Below are positions 32,904 to 41,381 of a DNA stretch of 41,381 nucleotides, one piece after another (the stretch's first letter is position 1; every line of letters begins with the position of its first letter). Source of the DNA: Fragilaria crotonensis (Eukaryota > Bacillariophyta > Fragilariophyceae > Fragilariales > Fragilariaceae); contig JAKSYS010000570.1 in the NCBI GenBank assembly GCA_022925895.1, positions 1-41,381 on the forward strand. Direction: 5' to 3'. The notes under the pieces are model-generated. The model was not told where the DNA came from and did no database searches. It saw only the letters and a list, made by a program, of their open reading frames with translations. The position numbers were made by a program, and so were the translations under genes.

Positions 32904-33202
32904 TCGAAAACCTTGTAGTTGCGACGTCTAGCTCGCTATCGCACTTCGTTAGTCTTCGCCCGCCGTGGGCAACCGTTTCGGAACCGGTTCCTCGGGCTGT
33001 CGTGTGAGACGGTCTTGTTGTTGCAAACAAACGTTTTCAACCAACAATGAGTACTTCGGCTAGGTGCTGCAATTTCGGTTCAAGTGCCGAACTTGTCGTC
33101 TACGCCTTGTGTACGGTCTATTTGGTACTATAGGAAGTTCGGGCGGCTGATGATGTCGCCGATGTGCTTCCCGCGCCTGTCCATCCTCCCTGCCGCTGAC
33201 AG
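32904..33202 (-). repeat. Split direct repeat A1 (5' end of the retrotransposon)
   Basis: It nearly matches A2 (26914-27214): two substitutions and two T fewer in a TTTT run. It serves as the leader upstream of gag. The element ends at GCCGCTGACAG, and the outside DNA begins AGGTCGG. Confidence 0.93.
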
Positions 33203-33623
33203 AGGTCGGATTAAAATGGCCTATGTAGTCCAGCAGTTGTACAAGTAGTAGTAAGGGCCGTTCTTACCAAGAGGTTTTTTCGGATTTTTGGTATCATCTC
33301 CGGGTTTATAGCCGTTGGTATCACGTGTCGACTCCGAATATCCGGGTTGGGACTGGTATCATATTGGTATCATGATACCGCTTTGTGATACCATTTTTGA
33401 CCCCCCCTCCCAAAGGGTATCACGTGATACAAGCTAATCTCTTCGAGTGTCACATGATACATTTCTTAAATGAAAAACAAGATGATCTTGGAGGACGACG
33501 CACATCGTTGTTTGGCGCTTCTTGGAGTTCAAGCAAGGAGCGAAATAGTAGAAGCGTACTGGAGTATGAAACACTTCTGCTTCTCGTCTTGCAGATGACT
33601 TGTATACATTAAATACAACAATC

Positions 33624-35203
33624 ATGTCAACAAATTTGCATTCACCAGAGATTAGAACCTCATCTCTTGTCTCGGATCAAGGCAATAAAAAGAGGTCGCT
33701 CACGATGAATGAGATGTTTGTGAAGGAGTTGGTTGTTGAACGAGACTTCAAAGTCAACAATAGTGGTGACATCGTCATGATCAGGCATTTGCCTGTCTCC
33801 AAGTGCACAGTACCCCTACTACGTCAGATTTGCGTTCACTTCAAAGTGACTGGGTACAAGAACCAGAATAAAGAATCCACGTTGGGACTGCTGAAGAATC
33901 TAGTGGTGCGGGAGACCCTGAAGAACAAAATGTACAACAAGGAGGATGACGACTCTGACTCTTACTTCTCAGTATCATCAAAAGAGGGCACTCCCCCACC
34001 ACCAGAACCTTACCGTCATAATTTGAGCAAGGCCAGTGCGAAGAAGAAGGACATGACGGACTCCCAAAACGGCAGTGACAGCAGCACACATCAAAACACT
34101 GAGCCTGCCACGGAAGAATATCGCGTAGTAGACGGTGAAGGAGTGTTGCGTTTAGATGAGGAGGACGATGACCATGGCAGCATTAATGCTGATGATGACA
34201 TCAATATGACAAATAAGGAGACGCGATTAGCCTCAGTCACAAAGCGCAGGAAGAAGAAGAAATTCAAAGGCACTGCACCTGATGCAGTGACATGTATCAA
34301 CACATACTTTCGTGTCATCAATGTATACATGTGCCAGAAGAACCGCTCGCTTGTGATGGACCTTGGTCGCCCCCCAACGAAGGCGGATTTGGACAGTCGT
34401 ACAAGTCCACACCGTCATGTTTACGAAGCTTTGCTCAGCCAATACCTTGATGAAAACAACAACGATGCTGCTACGTTTGCGTTTCCCGATCATGTGTTTT
34501 GGACACTCACAGGCATCCGATGTGACATTGCTTTTTCAGAATTGATTCTGCATTGACCTCAAATGATATTGAGGCAATTCTTGAGTACGTCAATCATCAT
34601 TATCGAATTGCATTTCGACGGAATAAGCAATCAGGTTCGCATTCTGATTTTGAAAACTTTGTCGGGACAAGGTATTTTTTATTCTATTATCACCTCTGGC
34701 TGAGCGAGGCTCCGAACCTTTTGAACTTTGCTGTTGCGGACCTTCCTTCGAATGCTTTTCGAGAAAGTTATCACGTTAGTAGAGCGAGTGACGACGACAA
34801 AGGTGTTGTAACCAACATTAGTGATGCTAGTCCTTCTGCTGTTCGTAACAAAAAGGCAAGGCGGAAGAAGGATCCAATTACATCGAAGGCCGTTGACGAG
34901 GACAAAAACATTGCGCAGAAACAACTTGCGGATGCTCTGGTTGCATTTAATCAGACACAGTCTGAAAAAGCAAAGTCAAATCGAGAGTCAGCAGCTCCGC
35001 GTCGCGAGCGAGATTTATTGGAAGTATTCTCCGAGTACAAGGGACGATTAAAGGCAACGCGGTTGGAGTTGAATGCTGCGAAGAATGTAGCAACGTATGA
35101 TTCTGACAACTCTGAGGTCGTCAACTTGAAGCGTGAGATCACGTTGTGCAAAAGGAAACGCGATGAGATCTTTGGGTTGCTCTCGGAAAGCGACTTGACG
35201 TAG
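33624..35203 (+). CDS. Accessory protein of the PIF/Harbinger element
   Basis: The chosen start is ATG 33624 (MSTNLHSPEIRTSS). The N-terminal third has a SAP-like or helical segment (PLLRQICVHFKVTGYKNQ), then acidic low-complexity. A conserved-looking core follows (TYFRVINVYMCQKNRSLV, MDLGRPPTKADLD, NNNDAATFAFPDHVFW). One more T near 34542 restores the frame into SNDIEAILEYVNHHYRIAF and FVGTRYFLFYYHLWLSEAPN. The C-terminus is charged coiled coil (NLKREITLCKRKRDEI). In this superfamily the second gene usually encodes a Myb/SANT DNA-binding helper. No clear Myb helix set was seen, so this may be a lineage-specific partner. About 525 residues. Confidence 0.7.
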
Positions 35204-35346
35204 ACAACATTTTGGAAACATCGTCGCATGACAAGAAAAGGAAAGTAGTGACATTTATGTTATTAATCAATGGTAAAGTAGTACGATAGTAAGCAATGAA
35301 AGTAACAACGACTTCTCAACAATACATGCCGATTCCTTAAAAACTA

Positions 35347-36620
35347 CTACATCAGTCCAATGTGATACAATTCAGTGCGATTAGCAAGAAGATTGTAAGT
35401 CGGTCGTCGCAGTCCAAGTTGACCAATGCGATCAATAATCACATCTCTTATGAGCGATGTTCCTGGAATGGGAGTGAGTTTTTCGACCGTCGGAAGATAT
35501 CCCCAACCAAGCGGAGAGTCTCTTTGAGGAACGATAACTTCATTCAAGACAGTCTCATCATTGACGTCAACGCCAGCGTCTTCACGAAGACAAAAATTAT
35601 GCAGTCGCGCACATGTCTCAATAACCTTTGCTGCAGTGCTCAAGTTGACCTGCAAAGGCCTGCTCAGTACACACCACTTGGTTTGAAGCAAACCAAACGC
35701 CATTTCAATGCGAATACGAAGCTGTGAAAGAAAGAAGTTAAATGCATCCTGTCCTGATCCTCGCGCTGAGACCTGTAAATAACCAACGACATCAGAAACC
35801 TGATATGCGGCATCACCAACGAGATACATCCCCATCGGTAATTCCATTACACGCTTGTGCAACGACGTTCTCTCGAAGCAAGTTGGTCACTTGATTTTCC
35901 TGGAGCAACCACACCAAAGAAAGTGAAACGGCGATCACTATCACAAACAGCCTGGACGTTCAGACCATGTGCCATATAGTGGCCAGAGAAATATGCTTGG
36001 GGGTTGTATCCACAATCCTTCATAGAGGGACGACAAATCTTGACAAACAGGCCATCGATTGCGCCAACACAACCGATCATGACCCTCTCAGAACTCTTAT
36101 TGGCAAACTTCAATGCGGTTGACTTCAGATCTTCATCGGTGTCGGGAAAGACAATGTCTAGCTCTTTGCAGTTCAACACTGCATCCAAGAACATGTCCCT
36201 GAATCGATATACAGATGGAACGCTGCATCCGTAAACATGTCGAATATCGACATAACTTCCTCCAGCAAGCCATCGAATACCAATCGCCATGATTAATTCT
36301 GGTTCCACAGGATCTGTATCGTGATTACCCCCATGCTGCGTAGCAGTCATAGTTGTCAAGTCATCTCTCAGCAAGTCTAACAGTGTGCTAAAGGCTTCAA
36401 ATGACATTCGATATGTCCTGTCGAATGCCTGCTCGTGATGTAGCTTTCTTACATGCTCTGCCCAATTCAATCGCTTATGAATCCACTTATGCTTCCTTTG
36501 CCTTCTGTCATGCTCATCAGGCAAGATGGCATCTGTTACATGATAAAGGAAAAGAAGGTCCATCAAATCTTCATCGTCGTCACCGCTGTTGCAGGAGTCA
36601 TTGTCTTCAGAGTTGCTCAT
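35347..36620 (-). CDS. PIF/Harbinger DDE transposase
   Basis: ATG 36618-36620 opens MSNSEDNDSCNSGDDDEDLM. The N-terminal helical lead has FDRTYRMSFEAFSTLLDLL and AIGIRWLAGGSYVDIRHVYG (helix-turn-helix-like). Catalytic parts: CVGAIDGLFVKICRPS (first Asp), LNVQAVCDSDRRFTFFGVVA, then a frame break near 35876 (one more T in GCTTCGAG restores it), MYLVGDAAYQ (second Asp) and LRIRIEMAFGLLQTKW (Glu), followed by ETCARLHNFCLRED. All of the DDE triad is present, about 425 residues, normal length. It ends at 35347. If the break is an artefact the element could be active. Confidence 0.88.
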
Positions 36621-36899
36621 GATTGAAATGAGAATTTTAATAAAAAGTTCACAAGAGAGTACACTCGAGTCGGAGGGAGTCGCGCAGATGAAATTTCATT
36701 ACCATTTGATATTGCCCATACCTGCCATGTAACGGATCTCAAAGGCTCAACGGCGAAGGTATCATGTGATACCACGTGATACCAAAAATCTTGGTAAGAA
36801 AGGCGATACACATGTATTTTAGCTAAGATTATCGCATGATACGAATTTCAAAAAATTCAAAAAAAACGAGCATGATTTCATCTTGGTAAGAACGGCCCT

Positions 36900-37613
36900 A
36901 GTTTGTGGAATTTGATGCATGTTTTGAAGTGATTGCTGAAGAAGTTACATTCGGAGAGTGTATGCATGATAGACTGCGATGCCGGCAGACCGAAGAAGGA
37001 ACAACTAGATGTGGGCTGCATTGACCATCTGCAGAACTTTACGCAGTGCATGATGAACAATCCCGTGGAATGTGGAACCTGCGCTGCCTTGAATTTACCA
37101 CAAGATCCTCTTGATATTGGCTTTTGCAAAGCAGCGACTGATTCGATTTGCGGTTTTACCAAGTGCTGTGCCGCGTGCAATGCAGCCTTTCAAGATTTCA
37201 ACGAGTGCTTTGAAGATTGGGTAGCGACTATCACCGATGGGAAATGTCTGATGGACTGTGATACGTTCGAAAGCTCAGACAGCGATTTCACTCCTAGCGG
37301 GTGCATGGATTCACTGCAAGCCTATGCATCGTGTATCTTGGATAATCCCATGACCTGCGACAGGCACTGCATTATCCGGAATCTTCCCAATCCCAGTGAG
37401 AGCGGCTTCTGTCAAACGGCAGCGGATTCGATTTGCGGACTTCAGAGCTGCTGCGGCGCATGCACGAGGGAATTCAATTTGTTGGACCAGCAGTGCGTTG
37501 CAACCTTGGCGTCCACTGAGACTCAGGGAAAATGTAAGATCGACTGTTCTGCCTTCAGTTCAAACCATTTCTTCGGATATCGTCATCGCGGGCTGCGCCA
37601 TGCATAAGTGAGA
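36900..37613 (+). CDS. Cys-rich tandem-domain protein, 5' end missing
   Basis: The coding sequence starts abruptly at the Harbinger end (VEFDACFEVIAEEVTFGEC) and shifts frame near 36965. It contains repeats of about 95 residues: C-x3-DC, then C-x2-L...C, NP..C..C, NLP, FC..A.DSICG, CC.AC, and a closing C (unit 1 about 36960-37245, unit 2 about 37245-37535, unit 3 broken off). Examples are GFCKAATDSICGFTKCCAAC and SGFCQTAADSICGLQSCCGA. The even Cys spacing suggests disulphide-bonded extracellular modules. No signal peptide is present because the 5' part is lost, and the DNA left of the transposon does not continue it. The 3' end is uncertain owing to a last frame change near 37575. The family is not recognised. 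Confidence 0.6.
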
Positions 37614-37740
37614 TACTTTCCAGAACACATTTCTAGAGCATCGTAGGGCTACGTATTCTACTCACAGATACGTTGCAAGCCATTTAGACCTGATTGTCGG
37701 TCTCTTCTTCTTTCTTTCTCAAATCTTCTTCTCAATCTCG

Positions 37741-37800
37741 TCCTCGTCATGAACTTAATCATTCTCGTCCTCGTCCTCGTCCTCGTCCTCGTCAGACACT
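37741..37800. repeat. Hexamer repeat CGTCCT/AGGACG
   Basis: A short run of CGTCCT units at 37766-37794 encodes the Asp-Glu repeat tail on the minus strand. Confidence 0.7.
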
Positions 37801-38245
37801 TCATCATCAAAACCATCTTCGCTTTCTCCATATCCATCGTCGTCGCAAACATCTTCGTTGTTCTCGTCACCATCCTAATCACCAAAGTCGATGTCGCCTT
37901 GGACAGTTTCTTTCTTCCGCAACACAATCCGCTTCGTCAATTTGACAACTTCGAAACCTCGCGCCCATCCCGCCCACAATTTGATACAATCCTGAGTGCC
38001 ATCGAACTTAGCTGTGCTTTCCGAGTTCCATACCTGAGCAAAGGATCGAACACTTATGCACATGGATCCAAGGTAGCACCTTCTGTAGATTCCATCAGGA
38101 ACATGATGTTGTAATCTTCCATTGCTTCAGGAACATTTCAACGCGCTTTCACTGTTGTGGGACCATTGTATTCAAAATTGCTAGGATGTGACCATGTGAG
38201 ATCCTCGAGATCCTTGTAATGATTTCCCTTGAAAGCAGTACGTCT
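37755..38245 (-). pseudogene. Broken gene with an acidic C-terminal tail, unknown function
   Basis: On the minus strand, coding-like pieces run RRTAFKGNHYKDLEDLTWS (about 38245-38135), a TGA, then in another frame HHVPDGIYRRCYLGSMC, FAQVWNSESTAKFDGTQDC, IKLWAGWARGFEVVKLTKRI, ending DIDFGD and a TAG (37875-37877). The same frame then continues as DGDENNEDVCDDDGYGES and a DE-repeat tail to TAA 37755-37757. The tail is encoded by a GAGGAC hexamer repeat. No family was recognised. The breaks may be sequence errors or decay. Confidence 0.4.
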
Positions 38246-38960
38246 GCGCCAATGACGCGTTAAGCATTATTATCTAACGGGAAGCAGCAGTTCATCCAGT
38301 TGGGAGTTGGGAGAGGTATTACTACCGGTAGTATTGAAAAGTGACGAGGTAATTGTAACATCGATGGTATGAGTCGTACCAGGTACTTTTTCTTATACAG
38401 TACTATTGTACTACGGGCCAGACGAACTCTCAAGAGTTCGAATACCGGTATCATTGGTAGTATCTGTATTCCAACCCTGGTATATTTTAGTGCAACAAAT
38501 ACATGAATGCTTTTTATTTTATTTTTAACAATTACGGTCATTGTTTGTCCTTCCGGCTTGCAAATCTTTGGCCTTCTACATTTTCACGGGAAGGTAATAG
38601 GTACGGAGTAATACTGAAGGCATTCCGTATCTCAGTTCTTCTCAAGTGGCAAGTGGCAAAAAGTCGCAACCTACAGGTCGTAGGTTTGGTACTACCGTAC
38701 ACGACACGATGGCATGACTTACCCTCCGATGTGCTACATGCACACTGCACACTTGTACCAGGGTTTCTAGTACCACTATCGGGTTGTTGGTTGCGAGCTG
38801 CTGACTGCAGGCATCAGAGGCAGGGAGCGACGGGAAAGCATTGTCGTTGGTGGTCACTAGTCACAACTCAAGGTACACGTAAATACGTCCCTTTTTCAGC
38901 ATCTTCAGCCCATAGGCTCCTTGTCACTGCCTTTTCCACCCTTTTCTTCTTTCTATCACG
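38246..38960. other. Intergenic region upstream of SEC23
   Basis: No gene is seen. GTAC words cluster at 38380-38415 and 38690-38775. It should contain the SEC23 promoter. A pyrimidine-rich tract (about 38935-38957) precedes the start codon. Confidence 0.45.
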
Positions 38961-41360
38961 ATGCAAGAAGGCGTATGGGATGTTGCCGCTTCAGAAGACA
39001 TGTTAGGTGTACGCATGAGCTTTCATTGCTGGCCCAGCAGTCGTTTGGAAGCCACTCGCTGCGTGGCCCCATTTGGTGCGCTCTATACTCCCCTCAAACG
39101 CCTCAATCCCGCGTGTGTTCCTCCGACGGCCCTTCCGTACGACCCCGTGCGCTGTTCCAGTTGCAGAGCGGTTCTCAATCCCTACTGCCAAGTGGACTTT
39201 CGATCATTTTTGTGGGTGTGTCCTTTTTGCCTGACTCGCAATCCCTTTCCTCCGCATTACGCGGAAAACATTAGCGAGACAAACCTGCCTGCAGAGCTCA
39301 TTCCACAGTTTACGACGTGTGAGTATGAGCTGCCGTCTGTACCAGATATGGGGCCTCCGTGCTTTCTCTTCGTCGTGGACACCTGCATCCATCCTGAAGA
39401 GTTGAAGGAGCTAACCGATAGTTTGACTCAGGCGTTGAATCTCCTTCCGGAGCAGGCACTCGTCGGTCTCATTTCGTATGGAACCAATGTTCAAGTTCAT
39501 GAACTTGGTTTTGAAGCTTGCAGTAAGGCTTATGTTATGAGAGGCAACCGCGAGTACGCTCCTGGCAGGGTAGGTGAACTATTGGGTTGTACTCCTAGAG
39601 CTCCGGCTCCTGGACAGCAGCAGCAACAACCACAGTCGCCTGGACAAGAAGTCTTGCAACGCTTTTTGCTACCTGTTTCCGAAGCCACTTTCAACCTTGA
39701 AACTATCTTGGAAGATTTGCGCAGGGATCCATGGCCTGTCCAAAATGATAAGCGTGTTGCCCGCGCCACAGGCAGTGCGCTCAGCGTTGCCACGTCACTC
39801 TTGCAACTGGCCATTCCTCGTCGCGGTGCTCGAATTATGCTTTTCACAGGAGGTCCCTGCACCAGTGGACCCGGAGCCGTCGTGTCTCGCAACAAGGAGG
39901 AAGATATGCGATCGCACCAGGATTTGGCTAAGAACGTTGAGGTGCTCCACAAGCCAGCATGCGAGTTTTATGCCAAGTTGGCGCATCCACAAATGAACCC
40001 AACGCAGGGGAAGCAAAAGAAGGGCGCTCCATTGCCAGCAACAACGGCATATCATGTTGTCGATGTCTTCGCGTGTTCGTTGGATCAAGTTGGTTTGCTC
40101 GAAATGCGTGAATTAGTTGAGGCAACTGGTGGGTTGATGGTGCTTGGAGATTCCTTTGGACAGTCGGTGTTTACGGAATCTCTCCGTCGTATCTTCGATC
40201 GATACCCGGACGACTCTCCAGAAGCTGGACACTTGGCAATGGCATTTGCTGCGTCGCTTGAGGTACTCACGTCCAGAGAATTCAAGGTCAGTGGGGCGAT
40301 TGGTCCTGTCACCTCTCTCCACAAGACGGGACCTAGTGTTTCGGACCTGGAGGTGGGCAAAGGCGGAACGACGGCCTGGTCAATGGGTGGTTTGGATCCA
40401 AATACTACTGTCGCCATCTACTTTGATGTCAGTAATCCTGGCACTACTCCACTTCCAGAAGGAAAACACCGCTTCATTCAATTCTTGACGAAATATCAGC
40501 ATTCCAATGGTCGCACACGTCTTCGTGCTACCACGATGTGCGGGCCATGGTATAACACGCCTGCGGTTGGTGACGGCCAACCCGCCAATGCTGGCATGAC
40601 TCATTCTCCCGTCAAGATGTCTTTCGATCAAGAGGCTGCAGCGGTCCTGACGGCGCGCATGGCCGTCTTTCAAACAGAAACGGACGAAATTGGTGACGTT
40701 CTTCGTTGGGTCGATCGCAGTCTCATTCGCTTGTGTACGAAGTTTGCTGACTACCAACCTGATCAAATTGACTCCTTCCGTCTCTCGCCAGAATTCAGCC
40801 TTTACCCACAGTTTATGTTCCACTTACGCCGCTCGCAATTCTTGCAACTCTTCAATTCATCGCCAGATGAGGCAGCGTATTATCGTTACATCTTGATTCG
40901 GGAAAACACAACCAACTCCCTGGTAATGATTCAACCAACGCTTCTCTCTTACAGTTTCAACGGTCCTCCTCAAGCGGCCTTACTCGATTCGGAGTCGGTG
41001 CGACCAGATACTATTCTCTTGCTCGACACTTTCTTTCACGTCGTTGTCTTTCATGGAGAGACGATTGCGGCTTGGCGCGAACAACGCTACCACGAACAAG
41101 AAGAGCACGCCGCCTTCCGAGCCCTTTTGGAGGCTCCACAGAGCGATGCTCAACTGATCATGGATGCGCGCTTTCCTGTCCCGCGTTACATCGTTTGTGA
41201 TCAACATAAGTCTGATGCTCGCTTCCTCATGGCTAAACTCAACCCATCGCAAACGCACAACTCCAATTTGGATGGGGGCGGGGGGACGCAGGTCAATACA
41301 GATGATGTCTCGCTCCGTGTCTTTATGGAACACTTGATGAAGCTATCGGTTCAGAGCTAA
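38961..41360 (+). CDS. SEC23: SEC23, COPII coat GTPase-activating subunit
   Basis: It forms the inner COPII coat with SEC24 and stimulates SAR1 GTP hydrolysis at ER exit sites. ATG 38961 to TAA, 799 residues, single unbroken exon, near the usual 760-800. Order of parts: N-terminal beta segment ([20 protein letters not shown]), zinc finger with Cys 65, 68, 87 and 90 (CSSC...CPFC), trunk (vWA-like) domain ([55 protein letters not shown]), beta-sandwich, helical domain ([20 protein letters not shown]) and a C-terminal gelsolin domain ([20 protein letters not shown], ending [12 protein letters not shown]). A Gln/Pro insert ([13 protein letters not shown]) after residue 210 is lineage-specific. 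It is the longest intact host gene in the window. Confidence 0.97.
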   Translation: MQEGVWDVAASEDMLGVRMSFHCWPSSRLEATRCVAPFGALYTPLKRLNPACVPPTALPYDPVRCSSCRAVLNPYCQVDFRSFLWVCPFCLTRNPFPPHYAENISETNLPAELIPQFTTCEYELPSVPDMGPPCFLFVVDTCIHPEELKELTDSLTQALNLLPEQALVGLISYGTNVQVHELGFEACSKAYVMRGNREYAPGRVGELLGCTPRAPAPGQQQQQPQSPGQEVLQRFLLPVSEATFNLETILEDLRRDPWPVQNDKRVARATGSALSVATSLLQLAIPRRGARIMLFTGGPCTSGPGAVVSRNKEEDMRSHQDLAKNVEVLHKPACEFYAKLAHPQMNPTQGKQKKGAPLPATTAYHVVDVFACSLDQVGLLEMRELVEATGGLMVLGDSFGQSVFTESLRRIFDRYPDDSPEAGHLAMAFAASLEVLTSREFKVSGAIGPVTSLHKTGPSVSDLEVGKGGTTAWSMGGLDPNTTVAIYFDVSNPGTTPLPEGKHRFIQFLTKYQHSNGRTRLRATTMCGPWYNTPAVGDGQPANAGMTHSPVKMSFDQEAAAVLTARMAVFQTETDEIGDVLRWVDRSLIRLCTKFADYQPDQIDSFRLSPEFSLYPQFMFHLRRSQFLQLFNSSPDEAAYYRYILIRENTTNSLVMIQPTLLSYSFNGPPQAALLDSESVRPDTILLLDTFFHVVVFHGETIAAWREQRYHEQEEHAAFRALLEAPQSDAQLIMDARFPVPRYIVCDQHKSDARFLMAKLNPSQTHNSNLDGGGGTQVNTDDVSLRVFMEHLMKLSVQS

Positions 41361-41381
41361 AGTAGACCAACATTGTGCGGT

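Larger units (their letters stand above)
26370..33202 (-). mobile_element. Ngaro/PAT-like tyrosine-recombinase retrotransposon (DIRS order), complete
   Basis: Read on the minus strand the order is A1 (33202-32904), gag, RT/RNase H, tyrosine recombinase, B1 (27416-27214), A2 (27214-26914), B2 (26903-26370). This A1-ORFs-B1A2B2 plan is the split direct repeat structure known for PAT and Ngaro elements. The A copies (about 300 bp) differ by two substitutions and a 2-base gap. The B copies (about 204 bp without the inserted hAT element) differ at only a few bases. Such identity means recent insertion. No target duplication is evident, as expected for a recombinase. No methyltransferase or integrase domain was seen. 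B2 carries a hAT-like insertion. Confidence 0.9.
33254..36899. mobile_element. PIF/Harbinger DNA transposon, full length
   Basis: Inverted terminal repeats of 19 bp, AGGGCCGTTCTTACCAAGA, lie at 33254-33272 and complemented at 36881-36899. The element carries two convergent genes, an accessory protein (plus) and the DDE nuclease (minus), the usual two-gene plan of the superfamily. Flanking trinucleotides are TAA (left) and TAG (right) around the inner 18 bp, so a 3-bp target duplication is imperfect or has mutated. Subterminal GGTATCA words cluster near both ends (33290-33425 and 36758-36842), and are candidate transposase-binding sites. The left end is 51 bp from the end of the retrotransposon. 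Confidence 0.88.

Noticed and set aside
27400-33000. Long plus-strand frames opposite gag, RT and recombinase
   Set aside because: They are GC-rich shadow frames of the minus-strand genes, with no domain.
33203-33253. Short shared word AGGTC on both sides of the retrotransposon as a target duplication
   Set aside because: The copies are offset by 2 bp from the element ends, and tyrosine-recombinase elements do not normally duplicate the target. It is probably chance.

Overview
This window looks like nuclear DNA of a diatom, most likely a pennate one. The evidence is short introns of about 60-190 bp with GTACGT- or GTAAGT-type donors, two proteins whose signal peptides end in the diatom plastid-import 'ASAF'-type motif (TSAF|VSP and VAF|IAP), a mix of stramenopile-style host genes, and a dense load of eukaryotic mobile elements. 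No bacterial-style operons, rRNA, tRNA or CRISPR were seen. Species cannot be told from the sequence.

Layout. 1-16 kb is mainly host genes: a 3' gene fragment; a nuclear-type protein with an N-terminal Tudor/BAH-like module and a C-terminal winged helix (930-2239, -); a decayed PIF/Harbinger transposase (about 2750-3960, -); a mitochondrial, probably ribosomal, protein (4471-5039, -); an RS-rich protein (5562-6935, +); IMP dehydrogenase (7111-8856, -); an MFSD5/MOT2-type molybdate transporter (9751-11320, +); a divergent pair of plastid-targeted proteins (11577-12498, - and 12909-13530, +); and a secreted/ER coiled-coil membrane protein (13679-15628, -). 16-22.3 kb holds a tyrosine-recombinase (Crypton-like) gene split by a 2.7-kb element with inverted repeats that itself carries six copies of a 171-bp tandem repeat. 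22.9-25 kb returns to host genes (an acidic one-TM protein and an SCP/CTD-type phosphatase). 26.4-33.2 kb is a complete tyrosine-recombinase retrotransposon of the Ngaro/PAT kind with split direct repeats, containing a 321-bp hAT-like insertion. 33.25-36.9 kb is a full PIF/Harbinger element. After it come a Cys-rich repeat gene lacking its 5' end, a broken acidic-tail gene, and an intact SEC23 (38961-41360, +).

The most interesting signal is in the retrotransposon: gag ends in a UGA followed by CGG and, seven bases on, a strong hairpin, and the pol frame continues in the same frame. This is the arrangement of 'type II' translational readthrough known from plant and animal RNA viruses. The element's repeats are nearly identical between copies, so it is young.

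A caution for every gene here: almost all genes, host and mobile alike, show single-base frame changes, mostly where one more base in a run of identical bases would restore the family-like reading. About 20 such sites were found. The likely cause is uncorrected long-read homopolymer error rather than decay, although SEC23 and gag are intact. Gene calls below follow the protein logic across these sites.
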